A program made the position numbers and the translations under genes. A model generated the notes under the pieces. It did not search any database. It saw only the letters and a list, made by a program, of their open reading frames with translations, and was not told the DNA's origin. DNA of 64,000 bases from Mycolicibacterium porcinum (GTDB lineage: Bacteria; Actinomycetota; Actinomycetes; Mycobacteriales; Mycobacteriaceae): NCBI GenBank assembly GCA_001942045.1, contig MSTD01000001.1, positions 45,655-109,654 of the forward strand. Direction: 5' to 3'. Shown in pieces: positions 17,856 through 26,894 of the stretch. How positions within the stretch are numbered: position 1 is the first letter of the stretch; every line of letters starts with the position of its first letter.

Positions 17856-18365
17856 AAACTTGAGCTGATCGATGCGATCACCAGGTTGACGGCGACGGTG
17901 GGTGACCGGCTGGGGAATGACGGGGAGGGCGACGCCGAACGCGATTTCATGGCCGCCAGATGCCCCCAGCGGTTGCAGCCTCTGGTGCGCACACTACCGA
18001 CGTCGTCGATGCACCTGCTGGCAGAGATCGCCGAAGGGCCGGTCAGTGTGGTCGGACTGGCGGCGCGCTCCGGCCGGCTCAAGGGCACGGTGTCCAAACA
18101 CGTGCAGCGGCTGGTCGAGGCCGGGCTCGTGGCCCGCACGCCGGTACCCGGCAACCGCAAGGAGATCGAACTCGGACTGACCGCCGACGGAGAACTGGTC
18201 GCCGGCCTGCACCGAAAACTGCACGACGAGATGGACCGCGGAATCCGCGATTTCCTGTTGCGCTACAGCGGCGCTGACCTGCAGGTATTGGTCAAGGTGC
18301 TCGGGGACCTGGCCGGGGCGCACAAAGACGGGGTCCGTCTGGTGCCGCCCGCCGACCGGCCCTGA
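17826..18365 (+). CDS. MarR family transcriptional regulator
   Basis: 179 residues with a winged-helix domain: LPTSSMHLLAEIAEGPVSV, VGLAARSGRLKGTVSKHVQRL (recognition helix) and the wing PVPGNRKEIELGLT. Such dimeric repressors release DNA on binding small aromatic or oxidant ligands. Starts at 17826, 17838 (ATG) and 17847 (GTG) are all in frame; the last two lie within the operator, so 17826 is a best guess. The stop is followed within 2 bp by the convergent phoU stop. Confidence 0.8.
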   Translation: MSGNMVSVKTKLELIDAITRLTATVGDRLGNDGEGDAERDFMAARCPQRLQPLVRTLPTSSMHLLAEIAEGPVSVVGLAARSGRLKGTVSKHVQRLVEAGLVARTPVPGNRKEIELGLTADGELVAGLHRKLHDEMDRGIRDFLLRYSGADLQVLVKVLGDLAGAHKDGVRLVPPADRP

Positions 18366-18366
18366 G

Positions 18367-19038
18367 TCACTGGCTGGAGGAGACCGAATCCCCCTCGGCG
18401 GGGTAGGAGCCGGTGACCTGGAAGATGACCCGCCGCGCCACCTCGACAGCATGGTCGGCGAAGCGCTCGTAGAAGCGGCTCAGCAACGTCACGTCGACCG
18501 CGGCGGTCACTCCGTGCTTCCACTCCCGATCCATCAGCACCGAGAACAGGTGACGATGCAGATCGTCCATCGCATCGTCTTCCTCCTGGATCCGGGCGGC
18601 CTTCTCCGGATCCTGGGTGAGCAGTACCTCGCGCGCGGCATGCCCCAATTCGACTGCGACCCGGCCCATTTCGGCGAAGTAGCCGTTCACTTCCTCCGGC
18701 AGCACATGCTGGGGGTGGCGGCGGCGGGCGATCTTGGCCACGTGCAGCGCCAGCGCGCCCATCCGGTCCACATCGGCGACGATCTGAATGGAGCCCACCA
18801 CCGACCGCAGATCGCCGGCAACCGGTGCCTGCAACGCGAGCAACACGAAAGCGGACTCCTCAGCCTGGGCGCTGAGCGTGGTCATCTTCTCGTGGTCGCT
18901 GATGACCTGCTCGGCGAGTGCGAGGTCGGCCTGCAAGAGCGCCTGGGTGGCCAGCTCCATTGCGGTACCCGCCAACTCGCACATCTCTCCGAGTTGGTCC
19001 GTCAGTGAACGCAATTGCTCGTTGTAATGGGTACGCAT
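18367..19038 (-). CDS. phoU: Phosphate-system regulator PhoU (PhoY2)
   Basis: 223 residues made of two PhoU helical bundles with the metal-binding repeats ([24 protein letters not shown]... and [15 protein letters not shown]-rich helices). PhoU links the Pst transporter to the SenX3-RegX3 two-component system and keeps the phosphate regulon off when phosphate is plentiful; in mycobacteria it also affects persistence. It corresponds to Rv0821c and lies close to pstSCAB on the other strand. Confidence 0.93.
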   Translation of the reverse strand: MRTHYNEQLRSLTDQLGEMCELAGTAMELATQALLQADLALAEQVISDHEKMTTLSAQAEESAFVLLALQAPVAGDLRSVVGSIQIVADVDRMGALALHVAKIARRRHPQHVLPEEVNGYFAEMGRVAVELGHAAREVLLTQDPEKAARIQEEDDAMDDLHRHLFSVLMDREWKHGVTAAVDVTLLSRFYERFADHAVEVARRVIFQVTGSYPAEGDSVSSSQ

Positions 19039-19124
19039 GCAGCAAGATTATGCGGTCAGCGGGCTTGTCGTCACGATCCGACGATGAACGAACGGTGAAT
19101 GCCGTTCGCCAGGGCTTTCTCGGC

Positions 19125-21476
19125 CTATTCGCAGGTGGTGTCGGCCGCGTTGGTGACGTTCAGATCCTCGGGCAGATGCGTCGGGCTGGCGCCGGTGCCT
19201 TTCAACACGTGGACCTGGACCTCCGACCCGCTGGGGGTCGGGGCATTCACGGCGTTGAAATCGGAGCCCAGCACCACCTGCACCACATCTCCCATGCCCG
19301 ACACACGCTCGATCGTGGGGTTGGCGAACGAACTCGCGACGGTTGCGGCCGCCTCCTCGTTGCCTGGGGAGAAGAACACCGTGGTCGCCGGAAGCGTGCT
19401 CGGGTAGTCGTCGGGGGTGTTGACGTTGAACCCGTGTTCCTGCAGTTCGGTGGCCGCGGTCGAGGCCAGACCGCTCTGGCCGGTCGAGTTCGATACCTGC
19501 ACCGTGACCTGCTGCGGTTCGGTGGTGATGGCGTTGACCATCTCACCGCCGTCCGTCGAGGCCGGTGCGGGTGCCGGCGCCGTTGACTGAGGAGTCTCCG
19601 ACGGGGCGGCCGCCTGGACCGACGACGTCGCCGATTCCGGCGTGCCGGGTACGGGCGTGTTGTCCGGATTCTTCTCACCGGGCAGCGGGTCGTCGTTGAT
19701 GATCGCGTCGAACAGGGCGCGCATGTCGTCGGTCCGCGGGACCTCGTTGCCGTATTCGTCGGCATAGCCGACCGTCGGCACTGTGACGAAGGTGATCCGG
19801 CCGGCGTTCACACCCTGCACCGACTGCCCGAGGTCGACGAGGTCCTTGGTCCTGATGTTGTCCACGAAGCTGTCGCTGATGAACATGTTGACCACGTTGT
19901 TCAGCTTGTTCAGCGAGAAGAACGTGTCCCGTGAGATCAGCGCGCGCAGCAGCGAGGACAAGAACAGCTGCTGGCGTTTGATGCGCCCGTAGTCCCCGTT
20001 GTATTCGGTCGTGACCTGGCGGGCCCGCACGTAGTTCAGCGCGGTGTGGCCGTCGATCGTCTGGCGTCCGGCATTGGGTAGGACCGTGCCGAGTTCGTAG
20101 TCCTCGAGTGGGGTGGTGCTGCACACCTCGACCCCGCCCAGTGCATCGACCATCTTCGAGAAACCGGAGAAATCGACGGCCATGAACCGGTTGATGGACA
20201 GCCCGGACAGCTTCTGGATCACCTTCACCAGGCATTTCGGGCCGCCGAAGGCGAAGGCGGAGTTCAGTTTGGTCTCGGTGTAGACCTCGTCGGGGCCGTA
20301 CGTGCCGGTTTCTTCGTCGTACAGCGGACCGTAGGTCGCTGTCTCGGCGTTCCACGGCTCGCACTTCATCGGACTGATCGAGAGGTCACGCGGGAAGGAC
20401 ACCGCGACGACACGTTCCCGGTTGGCCGGGATGTTCACCAGCATGATCGTGTCGGACCGGGCGCCACCCGCGTCTTCGGTACCGCCGGCGCCCATGCCGC
20501 CGTTCTCGCCGAACCGGCTGTCGGTACCGATGATCAGGAAGTTCTCGTCGCCGAACTGGGAGTTGGGGTCGACGATGTCGCGGGAGTTGAGATCCAGCGC
20601 GGCGACCTTGTTGAGGCTGTTGTTCTTCGAGGACTGCCACTGCCACGCCCCGCCGGTGAGCACCAGGGTGAGGACCGCGAGGATCGCGGCGGCGGCGCGG
20701 CCGGCCAGCATGACCCGGTGGTTGAGTGGTGGCCGGACCGCCTCCATCACGGTGGTCTCGTCGGGATCGTGCTCGTCCGGCGGCGTCGGGCGGACCCGCC
20801 ATGCCGGGCGCTCCTCGGCAGCGTCGTAGTCGTACACCGCGGGCAGGGCCGGGAGTACGTCGGTGTCGGTGTTCTCGGTCTCGATCTCGCCGTGCTCGGG
20901 CGAGTCGTCGATCGGCGCATCGTCGAACGACTCATGGAAGGGCTCGTCGAAACCGGCGTCGAACTGCTCCGGGTAATCCTCGGCTTCGGCGAAATCCTGG
21001 GGTGGCTCGTCGTCCGGGTCGATCCGCACCGCTGCGATGACATCCGTCGGATCGGGCACGTGCGGGCGGGTGTACACCGGCTCGGGCTCTGGTTCCTCAA
21101 GGAAAGCCGGCTCCGCGTCCTGGAGGAATTCCGGCTCCGGCTCCGCCTCGAAGACATATGCCGGCTCGGGCTCAGGTTCGGGCTCGAGTTCGACGTCTTC
21201 TGGATCGTCTTCTGAATCATCGGGATCCAGCCGGTGGCGCGTCGGCGTGAATCCGGTCCCGGCGACCTTGGCGATCAGATCGGCGACAGTTACCCCGTCG
21301 GCGTGGCTGCCGGTCGGCTCATCGAGGGCTGAATCATCGGGTAGCGGTGCATCTTGGCGTTCCCACGGCGCGGCGCCTGGCAAAGGCTGCCGGGATCGGG
21401 TAATCCATTGGTTGTCCGACGAACCCTCCGGCGAGCGGTGCCGACGGCCGGGAGTGGCGTTATCACCGTCACTCAT
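19125..21476 (-). CDS. LytR-CpsA-Psr (LCP) family cell-wall ligase with LytR_C domain
   Basis: 783 residues. A 260-residue acidic cytoplasmic N-terminus rich in Glu-Pro repeats precedes one membrane span (VMLAGRAAAAILAVLTLVLTGG, about 265-287). The LCP domain follows with the pyrophosphate-binding residues in NFLIIGTDSRF, RSDTIMLV, SFPRDLSI and the motif IDGHTALNYVRARQ; a Ser/Pro/Ala linker leads to a LytR_C domain (QVTVQVSNSTGQSGLAS). LCP enzymes attach arabinogalactan or other polymers to peptidoglycan from a lipid carrier. The position matches Rv0822c. The 235 bp before the dus stop hold no recognised gene. Confidence 0.88.
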   Translation of the reverse strand: MSDGDNATPGRRHRSPEGSSDNQWITRSRQPLPGAAPWERQDAPLPDDSALDEPTGSHADGVTVADLIAKVAGTGFTPTRHRLDPDDSEDDPEDVELEPEPEPEPAYVFEAEPEPEFLQDAEPAFLEEPEPEPVYTRPHVPDPTDVIAAVRIDPDDEPPQDFAEAEDYPEQFDAGFDEPFHESFDDAPIDDSPEHGEIETENTDTDVLPALPAVYDYDAAEERPAWRVRPTPPDEHDPDETTVMEAVRPPLNHRVMLAGRAAAAILAVLTLVLTGGAWQWQSSKNNSLNKVAALDLNSRDIVDPNSQFGDENFLIIGTDSRFGENGGMGAGGTEDAGGARSDTIMLVNIPANRERVVAVSFPRDLSISPMKCEPWNAETATYGPLYDEETGTYGPDEVYTETKLNSAFAFGGPKCLVKVIQKLSGLSINRFMAVDFSGFSKMVDALGGVEVCSTTPLEDYELGTVLPNAGRQTIDGHTALNYVRARQVTTEYNGDYGRIKRQQLFLSSLLRALISRDTFFSLNKLNNVVNMFISDSFVDNIRTKDLVDLGQSVQGVNAGRITFVTVPTVGYADEYGNEVPRTDDMRALFDAIINDDPLPGEKNPDNTPVPGTPESATSSVQAAAPSETPQSTAPAPAPASTDGGEMVNAITTEPQQVTVQVSNSTGQSGLASTAATELQEHGFNVNTPDDYPSTLPATTVFFSPGNEEAAATVASSFANPTIERVSGMGDVVQVVLGSDFNAVNAPTPSGSEVQVHVLKGTGASPTHLPEDLNVTNAADTTCE

Positions 21477-21712
21477 GTCCTTACCGGCCTCCGACTCTTC
21501 GAACTCGCGCGTGCGCGTCGGTGCGCATCGTTCCCGCGGTGTGATCTGGGTGCTGCTGAGGTTTTCTCCTCATCTCTTCTAGCAGCACAGTGCCGGACTG
21601 GCTAGTTGAGCCAGCCGCGGCAGGGTTTTCATCGTACTGACGCATCCTGAGGCTGAGCTAGACCCAACCCGGTGACAGTGCCGTCTCGATGTCATCTCGG
21701 TGCGAGCGCAGG

Positions 21713-22897
21713 TCAGCCTCCGGAATGCATCACATCGGCCCCGGCCGGGACCGCGCAGTCGTCGGGATCGTCAAGCCACCCCTCGGGCAGCGACACCGAG
21801 GCGGCCGACCCTTGCCGGCCGCGCGGCCCCGTCGCCGCGGGCGGGAACGGCGCGTCGCCGTCGAGTTGGGACAGCAGCTCGTCGAGTTCGGCACGGGTCT
21901 TGACCAAGGCCAGCCCTCGCCGCAGATCCGCGCCGGCCGGGAAGCCGTGCAGGTACCAGGCCACGTGCTTGCGGATGTCGCGCATGCCCTTGTCCTCGCC
22001 GAAGTGCTCGCTGAGCAGCTCGCCGTGGCGGCGCACGATGTCGGCCACCTCGCCCAGGGTCGGCGGGGTGGCGGCCGGGCGTCCGGTGAAGGCCGCGGAG
22101 AGCTCGGCGAACAGCCACGGCCGGCCCAGGCAGCCCCGGCCGATCACCACGCCGTCACAGCCGGTTGCGGCCATCATCGCCAGCGCGTCCTCGGCCTCGA
22201 AGATGTCGCCGTTGCCGAGCACCGGAATGGTCGTGACATGGGCCTTGAGCGCGGCGATCTGGTCCCAGTCGGCCGTGCCGGAGTAGCGCTGCGCCGCGGT
22301 GCGGGCGTGCAGCGCGACGGCCGCCGCGCCTTCCTCGGCGGCGATCCGCCCGGCGTCCAGGTGGGTGTGGTGCGCGTCGTCGATGCCGATCCGGAACTTC
22401 ACCGTCACCGGAATGTCGGTGCCCTGGACGCCACGCACCGCGGCGGCCACGATCTGGCCGAACAACCGCCGCTTGTAGGGCAGTGCCGACCCGCCGCCGC
22501 GCTTGGTGACCTTGGGTACCGGGCAACCGAAGTTCATGTCGATGTGGTCGGCCATACCCTCGTCGGCGATCATCTTGGCCGCCAGGTATGTGGTTTCGGG
22601 ATCGACGGTGTAGAGCTGCAGCGACCGCGGCGATTCGTCGGGGCCGAACGTCGTCATGTGCATGGTGACCGGATGACGCTCGACCAGGGCCCGTGCGGTG
22701 ACCATCTCGCACACGTAGAGGCCGCTGACGGTGCCGGCGCGAGCGATCTCGAGTTCGCGGCACAGTGTGCGGAATGCCACGTTCGTCACCCCGGCCATCG
22801 GCGCCAGGACGACGGGACTGGGCAATGCGAACGGCCCGATCCGCAGTTGGGATCGGGCCGACGCTGCAGTTGCAGGAGGCGTGGCAGTCAGGGTCAT
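21713..22897 (-). CDS. dusB: tRNA-dihydrouridine synthase
   Basis: 394 residues with the FMN-binding TIM barrel: VVLAPMAGVTNVAFR, DHIDMNFGCPVPKVTKRGGGSAL with the catalytic Cys, the phosphate site VLGNGDIF, and VVIGRGCLGRPWLF. It reduces specific uridines in tRNA. The frame is open to 22999, inside desA1, but ATG 22897 overlaps the desA1 TGA by four bases and starts before the conserved core. Corresponds to Rv0823c; B-type is assigned by resemblance only. Confidence 0.92.
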   Translation of the reverse strand: MTLTATPPATAASARSQLRIGPFALPSPVVLAPMAGVTNVAFRTLCRELEIARAGTVSGLYVCEMVTARALVERHPVTMHMTTFGPDESPRSLQLYTVDPETTYLAAKMIADEGMADHIDMNFGCPVPKVTKRGGGSALPYKRRLFGQIVAAAVRGVQGTDIPVTVKFRIGIDDAHHTHLDAGRIAAEEGAAAVALHARTAAQRYSGTADWDQIAALKAHVTTIPVLGNGDIFEAEDALAMMAATGCDGVVIGRGCLGRPWLFAELSAAFTGRPAATPPTLGEVADIVRRHGELLSEHFGEDKGMRDIRKHVAWYLHGFPAGADLRRGLALVKTRAELDELLSQLDGDAPFPPAATGPRGRQGSAASVSLPEGWLDDPDDCAVPAGADVMHSGG

Positions 22898-23895
22898 GAA
22901 GACGAAGACGACACCAACAGGTTCTTCATGGCCTTCTTCTCGGCCATCTTGCGCTCGCGCTCCAGGCGACGCTCCTTGGCGACCTCGAACTTGTCGCAAG
23001 CGTCCTCGAGCTCTTCGACGATGCGGCCGAGGTCGTCGCGCAGACGTGCGCCCTCGCCGGTGAAGTCCTCACGCTCGAAGATGCGCCACTTGCGCAGGAT
23101 CGGCATCACCACGTCGTCCAGGTGGATCCGCGGATCGTAGACGCCGCCGACGGCGATCACGACGGCCTTGCGGCGGAAGTCGGGAACCGTGTAGCCGGGC
23201 ATCTTGAAGTTGTCCAGGACTCGGTGCAGCGAGCCCATGGCCTGGTTCGGCGCGATGTCCAGGCCGGCGGCCGAGACGTCGCGGTAGAAGATCATGTGCA
23301 GGTTCTCGTCGGCCGAGACCCGCTGCAGCAGTTGGTCGGCGATCGGGTCGTCGCAGGCCTTGCCGGTGTTGCGGTGGCTGACGCGGGTGGCCAACTCCTG
23401 GAACGACACATACATCACCGAGTCGAACAGGCTCTCGGCAAACAGGTCGCCCTGCTGGTTCTGGCCGGGGGAGAAGCCGCGGGTGACCTGCTCGACGCGC
23501 AGTTCTTCCAGCTCGACGGGGTCGACGGCGCGGGTGACGACGAGGTAGTCGCGCAAGGCGATGCCGTGGCGGTTCTCCTCGGCGGTCCACCGGTTGACCC
23601 ACTGGCCCCAGGCGCCGTCCATGCCCATGTTCATCGCGATCTCGCGGTGATAGGAGGGCAGGTTGTCCTCGGTGAGCAGGTTCTGCACCATCGCGGTCTT
23701 GGCGACCTCGGACAGCTTGGACTGCTCGGGATCCCAGTCCTGGCCGCCGAGTGCGTAGTAGTTCTTGCCGTCCGACCAGGGGATGAAGTCGTGCGGGTTC
23801 CAGTCCTTACGCATCCGCATGTGGCGGTTGATGCTGGTCTCAACGACAGGCTCGAGTTCATGCAGGAGCTGCAGGTCGGTGTATTCCTGCGACAT
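22894..23895 (-). CDS. desA1: Acyl-[acyl-carrier-protein] desaturase DesA1
   Basis: 333 residues of the soluble ferritin-like di-iron desaturase family, with the ligand motifs EENRHGIALRDYL and DENLHMIFYRDV (the two ExxH motifs) and a basic C-terminal tail. In mycobacteria DesA1 introduces a double bond into the meromycolate chain and is essential. It heads a two-gene unit with dus (ATGA overlap), as in M. tuberculosis (Rv0824c-Rv0823c). Confidence 0.95.
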   Translation of the reverse strand: MSQEYTDLQLLHELEPVVETSINRHMRMRKDWNPHDFIPWSDGKNYYALGGQDWDPEQSKLSEVAKTAMVQNLLTEDNLPSYHREIAMNMGMDGAWGQWVNRWTAEENRHGIALRDYLVVTRAVDPVELEELRVEQVTRGFSPGQNQQGDLFAESLFDSVMYVSFQELATRVSHRNTGKACDDPIADQLLQRVSADENLHMIFYRDVSAAGLDIAPNQAMGSLHRVLDNFKMPGYTVPDFRRKAVVIAVGGVYDPRIHLDDVVMPILRKWRIFEREDFTGEGARLRDDLGRIVEELEDACDKFEVAKERRLERERKMAEKKAMKNLLVSSSSS

Positions 23896-23990
23896 GTGCC
23901 CTCACCCTCTCGCGTCCTCGGGGACGCTCAGTTATCTGTACCTGTTGGTTGCAGTCAATATATCTGTGTAAACCGGTGACATCAAGTTGC

Positions 23991-24011
23991 CCCGCGGGTG
24001 CTTCCCGCGGG
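23991..24011. terminator. CCCGCGGG double-palindrome hairpin
   Basis: CCCGCGGG at 23991-23998 and again at 24004-24011 with TGCTT between them; each copy is self-complementary, so they can form a hairpin. It lies between the divergent desA1 and PASTA-like gene promoters, so it is either a boundary element or an operator rather than a normal terminator. Confidence 0.35.
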
Positions 24012-24099
24012 TAATTCATGAGTCCTGCGGTCCGCCCGCGCCGACTGTAGGATCCGCACGAACATCTGTCGGATACCCACGCTCGGAGGTTGGGCACAC

Positions 24100-24555
24100 G
24101 TGAAAAAGCTTGTCGTTGGTGCCGGAGCGGCTGTCGCCACCGGTGCGGCCGTGTCCCTGCTGTTCGGTGCGGGTGTTGCGGCTGCCGCACCTGACGTGGT
24201 CGGCCAAACCTACTCGGACGCCTCGAGCGCGATTGAGGATAGCGGCGCCAGCGCGAAGGTCGCGGTCACCGTGGGCAGCAAGCTGTCCCAGGGAGATTGC
24301 ATCGTCACCAACGCGTGGGACGCCCCGTTCGTGCGTGACAGCGGCGGCTCGTTCGGGCATGCCGACAGCGAGGTCATGGTTGCGTTGAACTGCGACGGCG
24401 ACCACGCCACCGCCACTCACCCCGGTGCCTCGGTCGCCAGCCCGGCCGGCCGTGAGGCCAAGGCTGCCGAAGATGAGGAGGAGGCAAAGGCCGAGGCGGA
24501 GGCCGCCGCTGCCCAGCAGGAGCAGCTCGAAGAGGTCAGCACGCCCGACGAGTAG
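24100..24555 (+). CDS. Secreted PASTA-like protein, paralogue 1
   Basis: 151 residues: signal peptide (residues 1-30, cleavage near AAAA-PDVV), then one PASTA-like domain (PDVVGQTYSDASSAIEDSGASAKVAV... SKLSQGDCIVTNAW) and a strongly charged Ala/Glu-rich tail that is probably a coiled coil or disordered. Two cysteines (GDCIVTN and ALNCDGDH) may form a disulfide. PASTA domains bind cell-wall muropeptides in kinases and PBPs; here the domain is free-standing. GTG 24100 has GGAGG upstream. A close paralogue follows at 24735. Confidence 0.75.
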   Translation: MKKLVVGAGAAVATGAAVSLLFGAGVAAAAPDVVGQTYSDASSAIEDSGASAKVAVTVGSKLSQGDCIVTNAWDAPFVRDSGGSFGHADSEVMVALNCDGDHATATHPGASVASPAGREAKAAEDEEEAKAEAEAAAAQQEQLEEVSTPDE

Positions 24556-24600
24556 CGGTTAAGTAGGGGTTAATCACTCGATGTGAGCCCCGACGCCGAC

Positions 24601-24734
24601 TAAAATTCACGTCAGCTCCCAAAGAGTCTTCCGCGGCACCTTGCCGCGGAGCGAGGGGTAGCTGAACACGCGGGCGAAAACCCTGGCACCCCACCTCTCC
24701 GGGAGAGATCACCGGACGGGGAAGGTCGGGCCAG
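24601..24734 (+). promoter_or_regulatory. Structured 5' leader of the second PASTA-like gene (candidate cis-regulatory RNA)
   Basis: TAAAAT at 24601-24606 is a good -10 element, giving a leader of about 120 nt. It contains a stable hairpin CCGCGGC/GCCGCGG (24631-24637 with 24643-24649), a stem GGGGT/ACCCC (24655-24659 with 24688-24692) around the internal segment AGCTGAACACGCGGGCGAAA, and the hairpin CTCTC/GAGAG (24695-24707), before a GGAAGG ribosome site. Such unpaired, A-rich internal segments bounded by GC stems are typical of ligand-binding leaders. The general look recalls actinobacterial riboswitches on cell-wall genes, but I cannot assign a class. Confidence 0.5.
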
Positions 24735-25175
24735 ATGAAGATCGCGATCGGGTTCGGAAGTGTCATCGGGGTGTCCGCGGCGGGTTTCGCGTTCGCGGTA
24801 ATGGGCGCGGGGGCGGCCCAGGCGGCACCGGATGTTGTGGGGCAGACGTACAGCGACGCCGTGACCGCCATCGAGGACGGCGGAGGTACGGCGCATGTCG
24901 CCGTCACCGTGGGCAGCCGGTTGCCTCGCGACGAGTGCATCGTGACCAATGCCTGGACGGTTCGGCAATTGGTGCCGCAGACGTCGGACACCTACTTCGA
25001 ATACAAGGAAGACGTGACCCAGGTGGCGCTCAACTGCGACGGCGACCATGCCACCGAGACCCATCCGGGCGCGTCGATCGCCAGCCCGGCGGGCCGTGAG
25101 GCCAAGGCCGCCGAAGACGAGGCGGCCGCGGCCGAACAAGAGCCGATCGCCGAGGCCAGCACTCCAGACGAGTAG
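24735..25175 (+). CDS. Secreted PASTA-like protein, paralogue 2
   Basis: 146 residues, with signal peptide (cleavage near GAAQA-APDVV), the same PASTA-like core (PDVVGQTYSDAVTAIEDGGGTAHVAVTVGSR) and the same endings (HPGASIASPAGREAKAAEDE ... TPDE) as paralogue 1. The middle insert (TVRQLVPQTSDTYFEYKEDV) differs. Cysteines are conserved. Tandem duplication is clear; the second copy has acquired, or kept, a long structured leader. Role at the cell surface is inferred from the PASTA similarity only. Confidence 0.75.
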   Translation: MKIAIGFGSVIGVSAAGFAFAVMGAGAAQAAPDVVGQTYSDAVTAIEDGGGTAHVAVTVGSRLPRDECIVTNAWTVRQLVPQTSDTYFEYKEDVTQVALNCDGDHATETHPGASIASPAGREAKAAEDEAAAAEQEPIAEASTPDE

Positions 25176-25188
25176 GTCCGGGCGTCGC

Positions 25189-25773
25189 TCAGAAACTGCC
25201 GACCCGCCCGAGCAGCAAGTCGACGCAGTAGTCGATGAACTGTTCGCGGCTGGCGGGCAGCCGCTCGTCGAGGTAGGCGGTGAACAACGCCGTCAGTGCG
25301 CCGATGAGGCTGGTGGCGACCATCGCCTGGCGTACCGGATCGGCGATGCGGGTCAGTTTGCGTTGCAGCAGCCCGATGAAGTCGGGCATCCACTCCGCGC
25401 CCGACCGGGTCAGGACCGGTTCGGATTCCGGGGCCAGCAGCAGCACCCGGCCTCGGGTCGGGTCGTCGACCATGAGTGCGACGAATCGTTCCACCGCCTC
25501 GCGGGGAGTGACGGCGGTGGTCAGGGCTGACATGGCCCTGGCGCAGACGTCGTCGTAGACCGCTCGGACGAACGTGTCGCGGTCGGCAAAGCTCTCGTAG
25601 AAGTACCGCTCGGTGAGTTCGGCCGCCCGGCACACCGCGCGCACCGTCAGGGCCGGCCCGTCGGCTTTGCCCAGCAAGGTGACGCCTGCGGCGATCAGTT
25701 CGTCGCGGCGACGTGCCGTGCGTTCCTGTAGCGGAACGCCCGACCATCGGCCGCGTCGTTGACCGGATGGCAC
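25189..25773 (-). CDS. TetR family regulator (Rv0825c-like)
   Basis: 194 residues with the TetR HTH (RRDELIAAGVTLLGKADGPALTVRAVCRAAELTERYFYESFADRDTFVRAVYDD). The frame is open upstream to 25950 across the divergent gene, but GTG 25773 has AGGAG five bases before it and starts just ahead of the HTH. It is divergent from the MpaB-type oxygenase gene and a 20-bp palindrome lies between them, so it probably represses that gene and itself. Confidence 0.85.
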   Translation of the reverse strand: MPSGQRRGRWSGVPLQERTARRRDELIAAGVTLLGKADGPALTVRAVCRAAELTERYFYESFADRDTFVRAVYDDVCARAMSALTTAVTPREAVERFVALMVDDPTRGRVLLLAPESEPVLTRSGAEWMPDFIGLLQRKLTRIADPVRQAMVATSLIGALTALFTAYLDERLPASREQFIDYCVDLLLGRVGSF

Positions 25774-25791
25774 ATCTACTCCTAAGCTTCG

Positions 25792-25811
25792 GTGACAACG
25801 TATGTAGTCAC
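25792..25811. promoter_or_regulatory. Candidate TetR operator
   Basis: GTGACAACGTATGTAGTCAC is a near-palindrome (7 of 10 position pairs match, outer GTGAC/GTCAC perfect) centred between the divergent TetR gene (start 25773) and the oxygenase gene (start 25854). Confidence 0.55.
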
Positions 25812-25853
25812 AATTGAAACAGGACCATCGTCTTCCCGGCAGAAAGCGCACCT

Positions 25854-26864
25854 GTGACACAAGATACTTCTGAGACATGCCCCGTGACCAGCGGATCCGC
25901 TGCGGTGGCGACGGGTTGTCCGGCTGCTCCGGGTGGGTACGAGGCGCCACCGATCCCGCTCGGACCGGATTCGCTGACGTGGAAGTACTTCGGTGACTGG
26001 CGGGGCATGCTCCAAGGGCCGTGGGCCGGGTCGATGCAGAACATGCACCCGCAGCTCGGTGCGGCCGTCACGGAGCACTCGATCTTCTTCCAGGAACGCT
26101 GGCCTCGGCTGTTGCGCTCGTTGTACCCCATCGGGGGCGTGGTGTTCGACGGCGACCGGGCGCCGCAGACCGGCGCCGAGGTGCGCGACTACCACGTCAA
26201 CATCAAAGGGATCGACGCTCAGGGGCGGCGCTACCACGCGCTGAATCCCGAGGTCTTCTACTGGGCGCATTCGACATTCTTCGTCGGCACGATCATCGTG
26301 GCGGACCGGCTCGCAGGCGGGATCTCAGAGGCGGACAAGCGTCGGCTGTTCGAGGAGCACAAGCAGTGGTACTCGATGTACGGCATGAGCATGCGGCCCG
26401 TGCCGGAGACCTGGGAGGACTTCCAGGTCTACTGGGAACACATGTGCCGCAACGTGTTAGAGAACAACCAGGCTGCCCGCGACGTGTTGGACCTGAGTGA
26501 GCTGCCGAAGCCGCCGTTCGCCTCGAAGATGCCCGATTGGATGTGGGCGCTGCAGCGCAAATACGTGGTGCACCCGTTGTTCGTCTGGTTCACCGTCGGC
26601 TTGTACCACCCGGCCGTGCGCGAGCTGATGGGATACACCTGGTCGGAGCGTGACGAGAAGCGACACCGCTTGCTGGGCAAGGTGATCGGCCACGTTTTCA
26701 AGGTCGTACCCCGACGGCGTCGCATGCATCCGCGGGCCCGCAGTGCATGGGACCGCGCCACCGGCCGCCTCCCGGCCGACGCCCCGCTGGTGCACACCCC
26801 GGCCCGCAACCTGCCGCCGATCGGGCACCGCGACAACGGGATGCATTACTGCCCCAAGGTGTAA
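25854..26864 (+). CDS. MpaB/Lcp-like oxygenase family protein (DUF2236, Rv0826-like)
   Basis: 336 residues with the DUF2236 motifs DYHVNIKGIDAQGRRYHALNPE, VFYWAHSTFF and the later WTVGL/HPAVRELMGYTWS helices; conserved His residues in DYH and WAHSTF are the expected heme b ligands. Family members include latex-clearing protein and MpaB of mycophenolic acid synthesis, so oxidative cleavage or hydroxylation of a hydrophobic substrate is plausible. GTG start right before TQDTSE. Controlled, by inference, by the divergent TetR. Convergent with the DUF732 gene. Confidence 0.82.
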   Translation: MTQDTSETCPVTSGSAAVATGCPAAPGGYEAPPIPLGPDSLTWKYFGDWRGMLQGPWAGSMQNMHPQLGAAVTEHSIFFQERWPRLLRSLYPIGGVVFDGDRAPQTGAEVRDYHVNIKGIDAQGRRYHALNPEVFYWAHSTFFVGTIIVADRLAGGISEADKRRLFEEHKQWYSMYGMSMRPVPETWEDFQVYWEHMCRNVLENNQAARDVLDLSELPKPPFASKMPDWMWALQRKYVVHPLFVWFTVGLYHPAVRELMGYTWSERDEKRHRLLGKVIGHVFKVVPRRRRMHPRARSAWDRATGRLPADAPLVHTPARNLPPIGHRDNGMHYCPKV

Positions 26865-26894
26865 CGCCTTGTGTCAGAGGCTCATTCGTGGGCC

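Noticed and set aside
20940..21210. Glu-Pro-rich segment of the LCP protein as a DNA repeat element
   Set aside because: It is a low-complexity coding region in frame with the LCP protein; no exact DNA repeat units.
21689..23140. 483-codon plus-strand frame over dus and desA1
   Set aside because: Antisense to two clearly identified genes; composition is that of a high-GC shadow frame.
24601..24734. Assigning the leader to the ydaO (c-di-AMP) riboswitch class
   Set aside because: The expected conserved segments of ydaO could not be located by eye, so only a structured leader is claimed.
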